In this document: positions 26,370 to 34,849 of the stretch, one piece after another
Numbering within the stretch: position 1 is the stretch's first letter
Layout of the letters: every line of letters begins with the position of its first letter
DNA from: DATCRE01 sp964235605
Lineage (GTDB): Bacteria; Bacteroidota; Bacteroidia; Cytophagales; Cyclobacteriaceae
Assembly (NCBI GenBank): GCA_964235605.1
Contig: CAXSCR010000015.1
Coordinates: 10,237 to 74,236, forward strand
Direction of reading: 5' to 3'
DNA length: 64,000 nt
Notes under the pieces: model-generated
What the model was told of the DNA's origin: nothing
The model's database searches: none
The model's input: the letters and a program-made list of their open reading frames with translations, nothing else
Made by a program: the position numbers and the translations under genes

Positions 26370-27863
26370 ATGCAAAAGATTTTAGTTATTGATGATGACC
26401 GGGACATGCGTCTTTTATTAACAAGGTATCTCCAAAAACATGATTTTGAAGTTATTGAGGCAGCTAATGGAAAGTCTGCACTTGAAATATTAGAGAAAAC
26501 GGAGCCTCAGGTTATTCTTTGCGACTTTAAACTTGGCGATATGAATGGAAATGATCTTCTAAGCAAGATCAAGGAGCATTACCGACACATACCAGTCATT
26601 ATTATAACCGGATACGGCGACATTAAAGTTGCTGTAGAAGTCATGAAATTAGGTGCATTTGATTATGTAACTAAGCCCCTATTTCCGGATGAAATTTTAT
26701 TAACAATTAAAAAGGCATTGCGCACATCAGCAGCGCCTGCTGCGTCAGCCAGTTCGACATCTGTCGCACCTACGCAACAAAACGATAAGAAACAATCTGA
26801 GATAACCGTTTCAGGCCAATATATTTTTGGTGACAGCCCGCATTTTAAAAACCTGCTCGAGCAGATTAACCGAGTGGGTCCTACAAATTATAGTGTAATT
26901 ATCTATGGTGAAACCGGTAGTGGCAAAGAAGCGATTGCCCAAGAAATTCATAAAAGAAGCAATAGAAAAAACAAACCCTTTGTAGCCATTGACTGTGGTG
27001 CGCTTTCAAAAGAATTAGCAGGAAGCGAATTGTTCGGTCATGAAAAAGGTGCCTTTACTGGTGCGTTGTTTCAAAAAGTCGGCAGTTTTGAAATCGCTAA
27101 TAGCGGAACTATTTTCTTAGATGAAATTGCCAATTTACCTTACGATGTTCAAGTCTCTTTACTTCGCGTAGTGCAAGAACGCAAAATGCGTCGGGTAGGA
27201 GGCACAAAAGACATTGATTTAGATGTGCGCATTATTGTAGCGAGTAATGAGCCGCTTTGGAGCAGCGCGCAAAAGTCAAAACTTAAATTTAGAGAAGATT
27301 TGTTTCATAGATTTAATGAATTCAGCATAACAGTACCGCCTTTAAGAGAAAGAAAGGAAGATATAAAAACATTTTCAAATCACTTCCTGAAGCTTACTAA
27401 TACAGAACTAGGTAAAAGCATTAAAGGATTTACCCCTGAGGTAGAAAACATTTTTAGAAGTTACGTTTGGTATGGAAACCTGCGCGAGCTTAAAAATGTC
27501 GTTAAGCGAGCAACCTTATTGACTGACGCAGATTATATAGACGTTCGCAGTCTTCCTTTCGAAATCACGAACTTCTCAAAATTACAATTCGATAGTAATA
27601 GTAACAACAATGTCGAACCCGCACCGGACCAAGAAGAAGTTGTAGAAGACATACCATTTGTAACGTCGAGCCATACTAGCCCAGTACCTGAAAACTTTCC
27701 TAATGTATTAAAAGCAGTTGGCATTGACGCTGAGTATGAGCTTATTGTTAAAGTTTTGAAACAGGTAAAGTTCAATAAAAGTAAAGCAGCTAAACTATTA
27801 AACATTGATCGCAAAACACTTTACAATAAGTTAGAGCAATATCAGTTACTGAACGAAAAGTAA
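26370..27863 (+). CDS. Sigma-54-dependent response regulator (NtrC type)
   Basis: A 497-residue activator. The N-terminal receiver (1-120) has phospho-acceptor Asp52 (LCDFKLGDMNG) and the switch Lys in YVTKPL. The AAA+ domain has Walker A GETGSGKE, the sigma-54 contact loop GAFTGA and arginine-finger region FREDLFHRFNEF. A Ser/Pro/Asn-rich linker leads to a Fis-type HTH at the C-terminus (NKSKAAKLLNIDRKTLYNKL). The next kinase gene starts one base after the stop. It very likely activates the neighbouring sigma-54, driven by one or both downstream kinases. Confidence 0.95.
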   Translation: MQKILVIDDDRDMRLLLTRYLQKHDFEVIEAANGKSALEILEKTEPQVILCDFKLGDMNGNDLLSKIKEHYRHIPVIIITGYGDIKVAVEVMKLGAFDYVTKPLFPDEILLTIKKALRTSAAPAASASSTSVAPTQQNDKKQSEITVSGQYIFGDSPHFKNLLEQINRVGPTNYSVIIYGETGSGKEAIAQEIHKRSNRKNKPFVAIDCGALSKELAGSELFGHEKGAFTGALFQKVGSFEIANSGTIFLDEIANLPYDVQVSLLRVVQERKMRRVGGTKDIDLDVRIIVASNEPLWSSAQKSKLKFREDLFHRFNEFSITVPPLRERKEDIKTFSNHFLKLTNTELGKSIKGFTPEVENIFRSYVWYGNLRELKNVVKRATLLTDADYIDVRSLPFEITNFSKLQFDSNSNNNVEPAPDQEEVVEDIPFVTSSHTSPVPENFPNVLKAVGIDAEYELIVKVLKQVKFNKSKAAKLLNIDRKTLYNKLEQYQLLNEK

Positions 27864-27864
27864 G

Positions 27865-29847
27865 ATGACAGAAGAAAGCACGACTTGTTTAAACCAACTA
27901 GACCATCAGGAGACAGTTGGCTGGAAGGATGGCGACTTCCCAAAAGAAATTTATGACTTTGTGCCGAACATCATCTACGTATACGATGCAGACAGTAAAC
28001 AACTTAGTTATGTTAATAAAAAAATAACTGAAGTATTGGGTTACTCTTTTGAAGACCTGAAGGCCTTTAACCACGACATTAGCAAGGTCATTTTTAACGA
28101 AGACCTAAAAGATGTTCTTAAAGAATTAGAAAAATATAATCACCTTAAAGATCACGATAGCCATTCCTATAAATGTAGGTTTAATTGTAAAGAAGGAAGC
28201 TGGCGCCACTTCCATGTCACGGGTAGAGTATTAAAACGTGGCGCGAATGGTAAAGCATCTTCTTTGCTATTTATAGCGCAAGACGTAACGGACCACGTGC
28301 AGTCTACAGAAGAAGCTCAAAGTTTAAAAGAGTTAGTAAAAGAGACTGAAGATATGCTTGAATTTGGCACCTGGAATTGGGATGTTAAATCAGGTGAAAT
28401 GAAATGGAGTACGGGAATTTTTACGCTCTTAAAACACGAACAAAAGAAAGTCAATAAAACTACAAAAGATCAATATCTAAGTTATGTAGTTCAAGAAGAC
28501 AGTGATGAACTGAAGAAAATATTTGACAAAGTATTAATTAATAAAAAGAACTTCGAGAAAGAGTATACGCTCATAACGAATGATGGTGAAGAGAAAAAAG
28601 TATATAGTAAGGCCAAAGTTATTTTAAACGACGAAAATGAAGTTGTAAAAGTATTGGGCATTACAAGACATATATCTGAATATACCGAACTCTACACCAG
28701 CCTGGCTAATTATAAAAAGATGTCTTTGGAGAAAGAGGAATTTTTAGGTCATGGTTCATGGGAGATCAATTATTTTAATCAAACCGTAGAGTGGTCTGAC
28801 GGTATGTATCGGTTATTTGGTTATAATGAGACTGACATAGGGAAGCTTACCGTTGATGAGCAATTATACAAACTGCACATGACCCAAGATGCCTTTGACA
28901 TAAGTAGAAAACATATTGACGTTTCTAATATAAAGGAAGACCAAAGCAGTTACATGAGTGAATATGAGATCACGACTGCGAACGGTATTGTAAAAAAACT
29001 TGAATCATTTGGCAAAGTTTTACGCGATAGAAAGGGTAAACCTGTAAAATTAATCGGCACCACGCGTGATGTAACGCAGCTAAGAAATTATGAGCGCGAA
29101 TTAGAAAAGAAAATTATCGAATTGAAGCGGTCCAATAAAGACCTTGAAGATTTTGCTTACATAGCCTCTCATGATATACAAGAGCCACTTAGAAAAATTA
29201 TCTCCTTCAGCGAGCGGCTAAAAACCAAATTCACTGATGATTTAAAAGACGAAGCAAAAAATTACCTCGATCGAATCATGTCTGCAACAAAAAATGCGCG
29301 TTTTCTTGTTGATGGATTAATGGATTTCTCCAGACTCACCAGTGAAGAACAGACCTTTGTAAAGACTGATCTTAACACCCTTTTACATGAAGTTAAGACA
29401 GAATTAGAATTAAAAATCGAAGAAACTAAAACTGTTTTAGATATACAGCAACTGCCAACCGTTGAGGCTGTACCCGTTCAGCTCAAACAAATGTTTTCTA
29501 ATCTTATACTAAATTCTATTAAGTTTAGAAGACCTGAGACTACACCTGAAATACACATCCACAGTAAAAAATTATCGCGAGCTGATTTAATTACTTATAA
29601 TTTAGACTTGACAAAATCATATCATCACCTCAGCATTAAAGATAATGGTATAGGTTTCGAAGATGAGTACGTAGAAAAAATATTTGAGATGTTTCAACGT
29701 TTACATAGCAAGGCCGATTACCCTGGTGCGGGCATTGGGTTAGCATTATGTAAAAAGATCACTAAAAACCATAACGGAATCATTTTTGCCTCGAGCACAC
29801 TTGATAAAGGCACTACTTTTTCTATTATCTTACCCGAAATACAATAA
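27865..29847 (+). CDS. Cytoplasmic PAS-domain sensor histidine kinase
   Basis: A 660-residue kinase with no membrane helix. Three PAS/PAC modules at about 25-145, 150-275 and 285-415 (VYDADSKQLSYVNKKITEVL; GTWNWDVKSGEMKWS; GSWEINYFNQTVEWSDGMYR). HisKA follows with the phospho-acceptor in FAYIASHDIQEPLRK (about residue 435), then HATPase with the N-box (MFSNLILNSIKF), DNGIGF and GAGIGLALCK motifs. PAS modules 2 and 3 start alike (FGTWNW, HGSWEIN), a recent-duplication look. It follows the NtrC-type gene with one base between, so is probably its cognate kinase. The signal is internal and unknown. Confidence 0.93.
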   Translation: MTEESTTCLNQLDHQETVGWKDGDFPKEIYDFVPNIIYVYDADSKQLSYVNKKITEVLGYSFEDLKAFNHDISKVIFNEDLKDVLKELEKYNHLKDHDSHSYKCRFNCKEGSWRHFHVTGRVLKRGANGKASSLLFIAQDVTDHVQSTEEAQSLKELVKETEDMLEFGTWNWDVKSGEMKWSTGIFTLLKHEQKKVNKTTKDQYLSYVVQEDSDELKKIFDKVLINKKNFEKEYTLITNDGEEKKVYSKAKVILNDENEVVKVLGITRHISEYTELYTSLANYKKMSLEKEEFLGHGSWEINYFNQTVEWSDGMYRLFGYNETDIGKLTVDEQLYKLHMTQDAFDISRKHIDVSNIKEDQSSYMSEYEITTANGIVKKLESFGKVLRDRKGKPVKLIGTTRDVTQLRNYERELEKKIIELKRSNKDLEDFAYIASHDIQEPLRKIISFSERLKTKFTDDLKDEAKNYLDRIMSATKNARFLVDGLMDFSRLTSEEQTFVKTDLNTLLHEVKTELELKIEETKTVLDIQQLPTVEAVPVQLKQMFSNLILNSIKFRRPETTPEIHIHSKKLSRADLITYNLDLTKSYHHLSIKDNGIGFEDEYVEKIFEMFQRLHSKADYPGAGIGLALCKKITKNHNGIIFASSTLDKGTTFSIILPEIQ

Positions 29848-29854
29848 TGATATC

Positions 29855-31297
29855 ATGCAAATTTCTGCTGCCTCACCTTTAGTAGTAAAGGTATTAATTG
29901 TTGATGACGATGAGGATGATTTTTTTATTACCAGCGAATACATTCGTGACATTACCACCAGATCTTTTCAGATAGATTGGTGCTCAACTTATGGTGAGGC
30001 CTTAAACCATATCTTAAAAGCTTCTTACGACGTGTACTTTATAGACTACCGTCTTAATGTTAAGACTGGTATTGATCTTCTTAAAGAGGCTATGAAGCAC
30101 CAATGCGAGGAACCAATAATATTACTAACTGGTAAAGGAAATCAAAAAATAGATATGGAAGCTATGCGCTTAGGTGCTGTAGATTACCTTATAAAATCTG
30201 ATTTAAATAGTGAAAAACTAGAACGATGTATCCGCTACGCTTTAGAACGTGCATCCACATTGAAGAAACTGCGAAGCAGCGAACGCCAGTATCGAAATAT
30301 TTTTGAAAAAACGAATGACGTTATTTTTATAGCAGATAACGCACTACAAGTAAAAAATGTAAACCGCGCAGCAAATATATTGTTAGGTTATAGCGATGAC
30401 TATGCTATGAATCTGTATGAACTCTTTGCCCAAGAAGCTGACAAAGAGAGCGTGAAGATGAAATTAAAAATAGAAAACAAGGTAGAAGATTTCCAGGTTG
30501 AGTTAATAACTCAAAACAACGACAAGAAAATGTGCATTCTGTCTGCATCCGTAGAATCTGATTTACGTGGCAATCAATATGTACAAGGGATTATTCATGA
30601 TATCACGCTGATTAAAAAGGCTGAAGAGATAACCCTACAATCAGAAAAACTCGAGGCTAAAGGGAGAGTTATACGCACACTTGCCCACGAAGTAAGAAAT
30701 CCACTCAATAACATCAACTTATCTCTAGAAAATCTTAAAAGTGAAACTTCACAGGAGGCTAAAGAATATATAGAAATCATACAACGCAACAGCAAACGCA
30801 TAGAGGATCTTATTAATGAACTAATGGACTCTAGTAGATATTATAAGATGAAGATGGCTGTGATGCCGCTTCAATCCGTTATGGATGAAGCGATAACACG
30901 CGCTGTTGATCGCATCGCTTTACATAAAGTTAAACTTCATCTTGATTATGATAATACGCCAGCCCTAGCTATGGTGGATAAAGAGAAAATGAAGATCGCC
31001 TTTCTTAATATCATTATTAACGCAATTGAAGCAATGCATGAAGGAAAAGGTTTATTATCAATAACTATAAGCAAGAAGCAAGATTTTCACTTAGTTCAAA
31101 TCACTGATAACGGATGTGGGATGCCCGAAGAAGCCATCGGACGTCTTTTCGAGCCTTACTATACTTCTAAGCCCACAGGTTTAGGATTAGGACTTGCAAC
31201 TACCTATGCAATTATGCAATCGCATAAAGCATCTATTAACGTAACAACGAAAATGGATAAAGGAACAACATTTACGTTACAATTTACTTCATTATAA
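29855..31297 (+). CDS. Receiver-PAS-histidine kinase (inverted hybrid)
   Basis: A 480-residue protein with an N-terminal receiver (about 10-130; VLIVDDDEDDFFI, YFIDYRLNVKTG, DYLIKSD), one PAS (about 145-265), HisKA with LAHEVRNPLNNINLSLENL and HATPase (NIIINAIEAM, DNGCGMPEE, GLGLGLATTYAIM). The ATG at 29855 lies right after the previous stop; a start at 29786 would overlap by 62 bases and add a poor leader. The receiver-first order suggests it takes phosphate or a signal from the preceding kinase. Fourth gene of the rpoN block. Soluble. Confidence 0.92.
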   Translation: MQISAASPLVVKVLIVDDDEDDFFITSEYIRDITTRSFQIDWCSTYGEALNHILKASYDVYFIDYRLNVKTGIDLLKEAMKHQCEEPIILLTGKGNQKIDMEAMRLGAVDYLIKSDLNSEKLERCIRYALERASTLKKLRSSERQYRNIFEKTNDVIFIADNALQVKNVNRAANILLGYSDDYAMNLYELFAQEADKESVKMKLKIENKVEDFQVELITQNNDKKMCILSASVESDLRGNQYVQGIIHDITLIKKAEEITLQSEKLEAKGRVIRTLAHEVRNPLNNINLSLENLKSETSQEAKEYIEIIQRNSKRIEDLINELMDSSRYYKMKMAVMPLQSVMDEAITRAVDRIALHKVKLHLDYDNTPALAMVDKEKMKIAFLNIIINAIEAMHEGKGLLSITISKKQDFHLVQITDNGCGMPEEAIGRLFEPYYTSKPTGLGLGLATTYAIMQSHKASINVTTKMDKGTTFTLQFTSL

Positions 31298-31372
31298 TTC
31301 ATCAAGCAATTCCATTTAATTATTGCATGATAAACATAGTGCCATTAATTATACCTGATGGTTTGATATAAA

Positions 31373-31399
31373 AAAAACTCCGGATATACCGGAGTTTTA
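31373..31399. terminator. Bidirectional terminator between kinase and PorT-like genes
   Basis: AAAACTCCGG-atata-CCGGAGTTTT. A run on one side and T run on the other let it serve both converging transcripts. Confidence 0.9.
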
Positions 31400-31418
31400 T
31401 TATGTAATTTTATTCTTA

Positions 31419-32096
31419 CTAAAATGCGAAGCCAATATAAAATGTTAGAGCGCTATTTTTAGAATTCTGAGTTAATGAGCCAGATAAAGATCCTGATTCA
31501 CCAACCTCTCGTAGTCCATAATTATATCTCGCTCCTAAAGTGAAATTTTGAACGTCAATAGCTAACCCTGCAAGTAATCCATAATCTATACGATTAAAAT
31601 CCTCTGCGTTTAGATTCTTTGCGTTATTTATAGTGCCATCTTTCTTCATGTCAGTTATATTAACACCTGCCAAGTAAGCCCCATAGGCTCCCGCATGAAT
31701 ATTTAGATTCTTTGCTAAGTTTACTACCAACGATACCGGTAGCTCGACATAATTCAAGTTAAATCTATATTCACCTGAACCGCTATATAAAAGACTGGAA
31801 GCATAGGTTATCTTCGAACCTTTACTACTATATAATAACTCTGGTTGAATTGATAAACCTCTTACCAAAGGAATCTTAGCAAACACACCAATATTAGCCC
31901 CTACTTTCATATTCTCATCTTGTACGTCATCCACATATAAGTTGCTAAGATTAACACCACCCTTGATACCAAACTTAGGTGAGATGTCAGTCTCAGTGGA
32001 GGTTTCTTGCTCTTGGGAATATGCAGCTGGGCTAAATGCAATTACGCTCAGACAAGTAAAGCCTGCATACAAAGTTTTGGTTAATAAGTTTTTCAT
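31419..32096 (-). CDS. Outer-membrane beta-barrel protein (PorT/OMP_b-brl type)
   Basis: A 225-residue outer-membrane protein. A signal peptide (LYAGFTCLSVIAFSPAAYSQ) is followed by an 8-stranded-barrel-like pattern (FGIKGGVNLSNLYVDD, LSIQPELLYSSKGSKI, LNYVELPVSLVVNLAKNLNIHAGAYGAYLAGV) and ends with the aromatic LTFYIGFAF signature. This matches the Bacteroidota PorT family, whose members are mostly uncharacterised. A TGGCAT promoter-like element lies 45 bases before the ATG. Confidence 0.9.
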   Translation of the reverse strand: MKNLLTKTLYAGFTCLSVIAFSPAAYSQEQETSTETDISPKFGIKGGVNLSNLYVDDVQDENMKVGANIGVFAKIPLVRGLSIQPELLYSSKGSKITYASSLLYSGSGEYRFNLNYVELPVSLVVNLAKNLNIHAGAYGAYLAGVNITDMKKDGTINNAKNLNAEDFNRIDYGLLAGLAIDVQNFTLGARYNYGLREVGESGSLSGSLTQNSKNSALTFYIGFAF

Positions 32097-32125
32097 ATTT
32101 TGTTTTATTTTATTGTCAATATGTA

Positions 32126-32141
32126 TAAAAAAGGCATGCCA
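32126..32141 (-). promoter_or_regulatory. TGGCA-type promoter element of the PorT-like gene
   Basis: Minus-strand TGGCATGCCTTTTTTA, followed by TAC; 45 bases before the start codon. Confidence 0.4.
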
Positions 32142-32204
32142 CTTAACTCAAAATTAAATAAACCTATCAAAAGAAGGAGGATCAACTATTCAAAATACTA
32201 TAAC

Positions 32205-33113
32205 CTAGCTCGATGTAATGATTTCCTTAACCTCTTGTTTTACAATAAAGACTGCTGTCTTATCTGGAACGATTCCTCCGCCATATTGCTTTGCATACAG
32301 ATGGGTAAACTCTGCACCAAAAAATAAAATTATCGATGAATAGTAAACCCATAACAATATAATTATAACAGAGGCAGCTGCTCCGTAAGTTATTCCTATG
32401 TTAGAATTACCCAAATAATACCCGATTATAAATTTTCCAAGTATAAAAAGTATAGCCGTAAATATTGCCCCTATAAAAGCATCTTTCCATTTTATAGTAG
32501 CATCTGGTAATACCTTAAAAATAATTGCAAACAAACAGGTTATAACAACAAAAATCGCAATTAGATTAAACGCATAAAAGACATAGGCTAAGTCGGCGAA
32601 CAACAGTGTCGTCTTTTCATTTAACAGATCCATTAATGCATTGACTAATAAAGATACCAATAATATAAAACCAAAACTTACGATTAGAGAAAAAGACAAT
32701 AGTCTATTCATTATCAATTTAACCCATCCTTTTTTTGGTTTTGCTTTTACAGACCATATGTAATTTATTGAATCTTGAATTTCAGTGAATACTCCAGTAG
32801 CGCCAACTAACAATGCTATCACGCCTATAATAGTACCTACTGTAGTGTGCCTAGATGTTTTGATATTCTGTATTATTTCCTGAATTTGCAAGGCTGTTTC
32901 GCTTCCAACTAAGTTTTTGATCTGCCAGTATATTTTACCCTGTACCGCTTCTGCACCAAAGAAGAAACCTGCCAAAGACATAATTACAATGAGTAATGGA
33001 GCAAACGAAAAAATAGTATAATAAGATAACGAGGCGCTTAATTTAATTGCATCATCAGCTACAAACTGACTCCCTGATTTCTTAATAAGGCCAAAGTACG
33101 CACTAATTTTCAT
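32205..33113 (-). CDS. YihY/BrkB family membrane protein
   Basis: A 302-residue inner-membrane protein with about six helices. Family signatures are present: DDAIKLSASLSYYTIFSFAPLLIVIMSL, VGTIIGVIALLVGATGVFTEIQDSINYIW and YGAAASVIIILLWVYYSSIILFFGAEFTHLYA. The family was once mislabelled ribonuclease BN; transport is suspected but unproven. It overlaps the AI-2E-like gene by four bases and probably shares its transcript. Confidence 0.92.
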   Translation of the reverse strand: MKISAYFGLIKKSGSQFVADDAIKLSASLSYYTIFSFAPLLIVIMSLAGFFFGAEAVQGKIYWQIKNLVGSETALQIQEIIQNIKTSRHTTVGTIIGVIALLVGATGVFTEIQDSINYIWSVKAKPKKGWVKLIMNRLLSFSLIVSFGFILLVSLLVNALMDLLNEKTTLLFADLAYVFYAFNLIAIFVVITCLFAIIFKVLPDATIKWKDAFIGAIFTAILFILGKFIIGYYLGNSNIGITYGAAASVIIILLWVYYSSIILFFGAEFTHLYAKQYGGGIVPDKTAVFIVKQEVKEIITSS

Positions 33114-34192
33114 GTATTCTGGACCAGAACTTTTTTAGGCTCGTCACTATCATCACCAAGCACCATTCCATATGGTTTCAAGGGTTCAATACGATCGAAA
33201 ATAACTTTTAGAATTGCGAGTCCTGGTATGGAAAGAAACATACCCGATATGCCACAAATTGCACCACCAATAAAGACTCCAACGATGGCTGCAAGTGCGT
33301 TTATTTTAACTCTTGATCCAACAATAAGCGGCATTAATAAATTATTGTCGATAAATTGAACGGCTGCAAGTATTGCTCCTACCCAAACTACATCCGCTAA
33401 ATTTTCTGAGGATATCAATGTGATAAGCATACAAAAAACGTTCGCTACCAACATGCCCACATAAGGTACGAGGTTAAGTAATGCAGCCACTAGTCCTAAA
33501 AAAATTGCATACTGAATTCCTAGTATTAAAAATCCAGCTGCATTAAGTAAAAAGACAATCACCATTTCAGTGAGTAAGCCCGTAATGTAACTTTGCGATA
33601 CAAGTTGGGATTCATGGAGTATGTCAATCACTCTGTCTTCTTCACTTCTTTTAAATATGTCGACTAAAAACCGCTTAATTAAACTCCTATAAAATAGGAA
33701 CAGGAACGTATAGATGGGCATGATTACAATGTAAGCTAGCATGCTTGTAAGGGAAACTACGGTTTGCCCCACAATACCCCCAGCATCCATTTCCTTTGTA
33801 GTATCTTTTATGTACTGTTCTTGCTTACGTACATCTATGTTAAAATTAGTATGAATCCATTCCTTCAATGATGATATAAGATTAGCTAATCGTTCCTTTA
33901 TGGCCGGAAGATCATCAAGAAAATTTCCTATTTGAGCAGATAAAAAATAAACAATAGCCGCCAATAGTAGCATTGCTACAATTAACGTGACGATGATGGA
34001 AAAAAATCTATTAAATTTAAATCTTTGGAGAAGTTGAACTGTAGGTAACAATAATATAGCAAGTAAAATTGCAATAAACATGGGTACCAGAATGTCTTGG
34101 CCTATATAGAGGGCAAATATCAATATAGAAATGCTCAGCAGATTAAAGGCAAGTTTCTTATAAAATGGATCTTGAATTGTAGTAGTCTTCAT
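33110..34192 (-). CDS. AI-2E family transporter-like permease
   Basis: A permease of about 360 residues with seven to eight helices. Hallmarks: ILVPMFIAILLAILLLPTVQLLQRF, the central soluble region (LKEWIHTNFNIDV), GLVAALLNLVPYVGMLVANVF and ALAAIVGVFIGGAICGISGMFLSIPGLAILKVI. The family includes TqsA and Na+/H+ antiporters, so the substrate is open. The ATG at 34192 is preferred: the alternative at 34219 lies inside the stem of a terminator. It overlaps the YihY gene. Confidence 0.9.
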   Translation of the reverse strand: MKTTTIQDPFYKKLAFNLLSISILIFALYIGQDILVPMFIAILLAILLLPTVQLLQRFKFNRFFSIIVTLIVAMLLLAAIVYFLSAQIGNFLDDLPAIKERLANLISSLKEWIHTNFNIDVRKQEQYIKDTTKEMDAGGIVGQTVVSLTSMLAYIVIMPIYTFLFLFYRSLIKRFLVDIFKRSEEDRVIDILHESQLVSQSYITGLLTEMVIVFLLNAAGFLILGIQYAIFLGLVAALLNLVPYVGMLVANVFCMLITLISSENLADVVWVGAILAAVQFIDNNLLMPLIVGSRVKINALAAIVGVFIGGAICGISGMFLSIPGLAILKVIFDRIEPLKPYGMVLGDDSDEPKKVLVQNT

Positions 34193-34204
34193 AATTAAAT
34201 TGGT

Positions 34205-34255
34205 TAAAAAAACTGCCATCTTTTATACTAGTAGTATGTATAAAAAGATGGCAGT
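34205..34255 (-). terminator. Long-stem terminator of the mini membrane gene
   Basis: On the minus strand ACTGCCATCTTTTTATAC and GTATAAAAGATGGCAGT pair over 17 bases (one bulged base), then seven T. It ends the transcript of the gene at 34281-34433. Confidence 0.8.
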
Positions 34256-34280
34256 AGCACAAAATCCTGACTTCTAAATA

Positions 34281-34433
34281 TCAAATTCTTCTTCCTTGGA
34301 TAACTCCCAGGAGCAAGGAAACCACAGCAATTACAAGCAGTATATGAATCAATCCTGTAGCGCTATATGCAAAGAAACCAACAAGCCAAGAGATCACTAA
34401 TATGACTGCAACGATATACAAAATACTTCTCAT
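34281..34433 (-). CDS. Lmo0937-like mini membrane protein
   Basis: A 50-residue two-helix protein translated by eye: MRSILYIVAVILVISWLVGF, then a YSATGLIHILLVIAVVSLLLG helix and the end QGRRI. This is the Lmo0937 family pattern (short hydrophobic protein, Trp in the first helix, central TGLIHIL, charged end). The function is unknown; these genes recur among stress proteins in Bacteroidota. TGGCAT promoter-like element 55 bases upstream and a strong terminator downstream. A paralogue lies at 34691 on the other strand. Confidence 0.88.
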   Translation of the reverse strand: MRSILYIVAVILVISWLVGFFAYSATGLIHILLVIAVVSLLLGVIQGRRI

Positions 34434-34472
34434 AACATTTTTATTTAGTTTATTTTCAGTTTAAATACCTTT

Positions 34473-34488
34473 TGAAAAATATATGCCA
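34473..34488 (-). promoter_or_regulatory. TGGCA-type promoter element
   Basis: Minus-strand TGGCATATATTTTTCA, 55 bases before the ATG at 34433. The TTTCA second half is one base from the sigma-54 -12 TTGCA. Confidence 0.4.
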
Positions 34489-34645
34489 GACCATGATTAA
34501 ACATGAGTTTAGGTATTATTAGACTATATACGGTAACAATTCCGCCCATTTTCAATTTGGTTGCATCGCGGATTTAATTCTACACATTCAGGTACATAGT
34601 GAGTTAGTTCTTATCAATTATTGAGCGCCACCGTTTACTAAATAG

Positions 34646-34661
34646 TGGCAAGCTTTTTACA
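34646..34661 (+). promoter_or_regulatory. TGGCA-type promoter element
   Basis: TGGCAAGCTTTTTACA, 45 bases before the ATG at 34691. TTACA is one base from the sigma-54 -12 TTGCA. Confidence 0.4.
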
Positions 34662-34690
34662 TCATAGTAAGTCCACATAAATCCATCCCT

Positions 34691-34837
34691 ATGAGGAATA
34701 TCTTATTTATTATCGCTGTACTACTCATAATTGCTTGGGTACTTGGACTCTTTGTGTACGGCATTGTTGGTCTGATTAACATTCTTGTTGTGTTAGGCAT
34801 AATATCTATGCTTTTCGGCGTGATGAGAAAAGCTTAA
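34691..34837 (+). CDS. Lmo0937-like mini membrane protein, second copy
   Basis: A 48-residue two-helix protein (MRNILFIIAVLLIIAWVLGL, then YGIVGLINILVVLGIISMLFG, end VMRKA). It is clearly paralogous to the 50-residue protein at 34281-34433: same start, same Trp position and the same G-L-I-x-I-L centre. Divergently placed, 257 bases away. The DUF748-like gene starts 12 bases downstream and is probably cotranscribed. Confidence 0.88.
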   Translation: MRNILFIIAVLLIIAWVLGLFVYGIVGLINILVVLGIISMLFGVMRKA

Positions 34838-34849
34838 AATTAAAAATTT

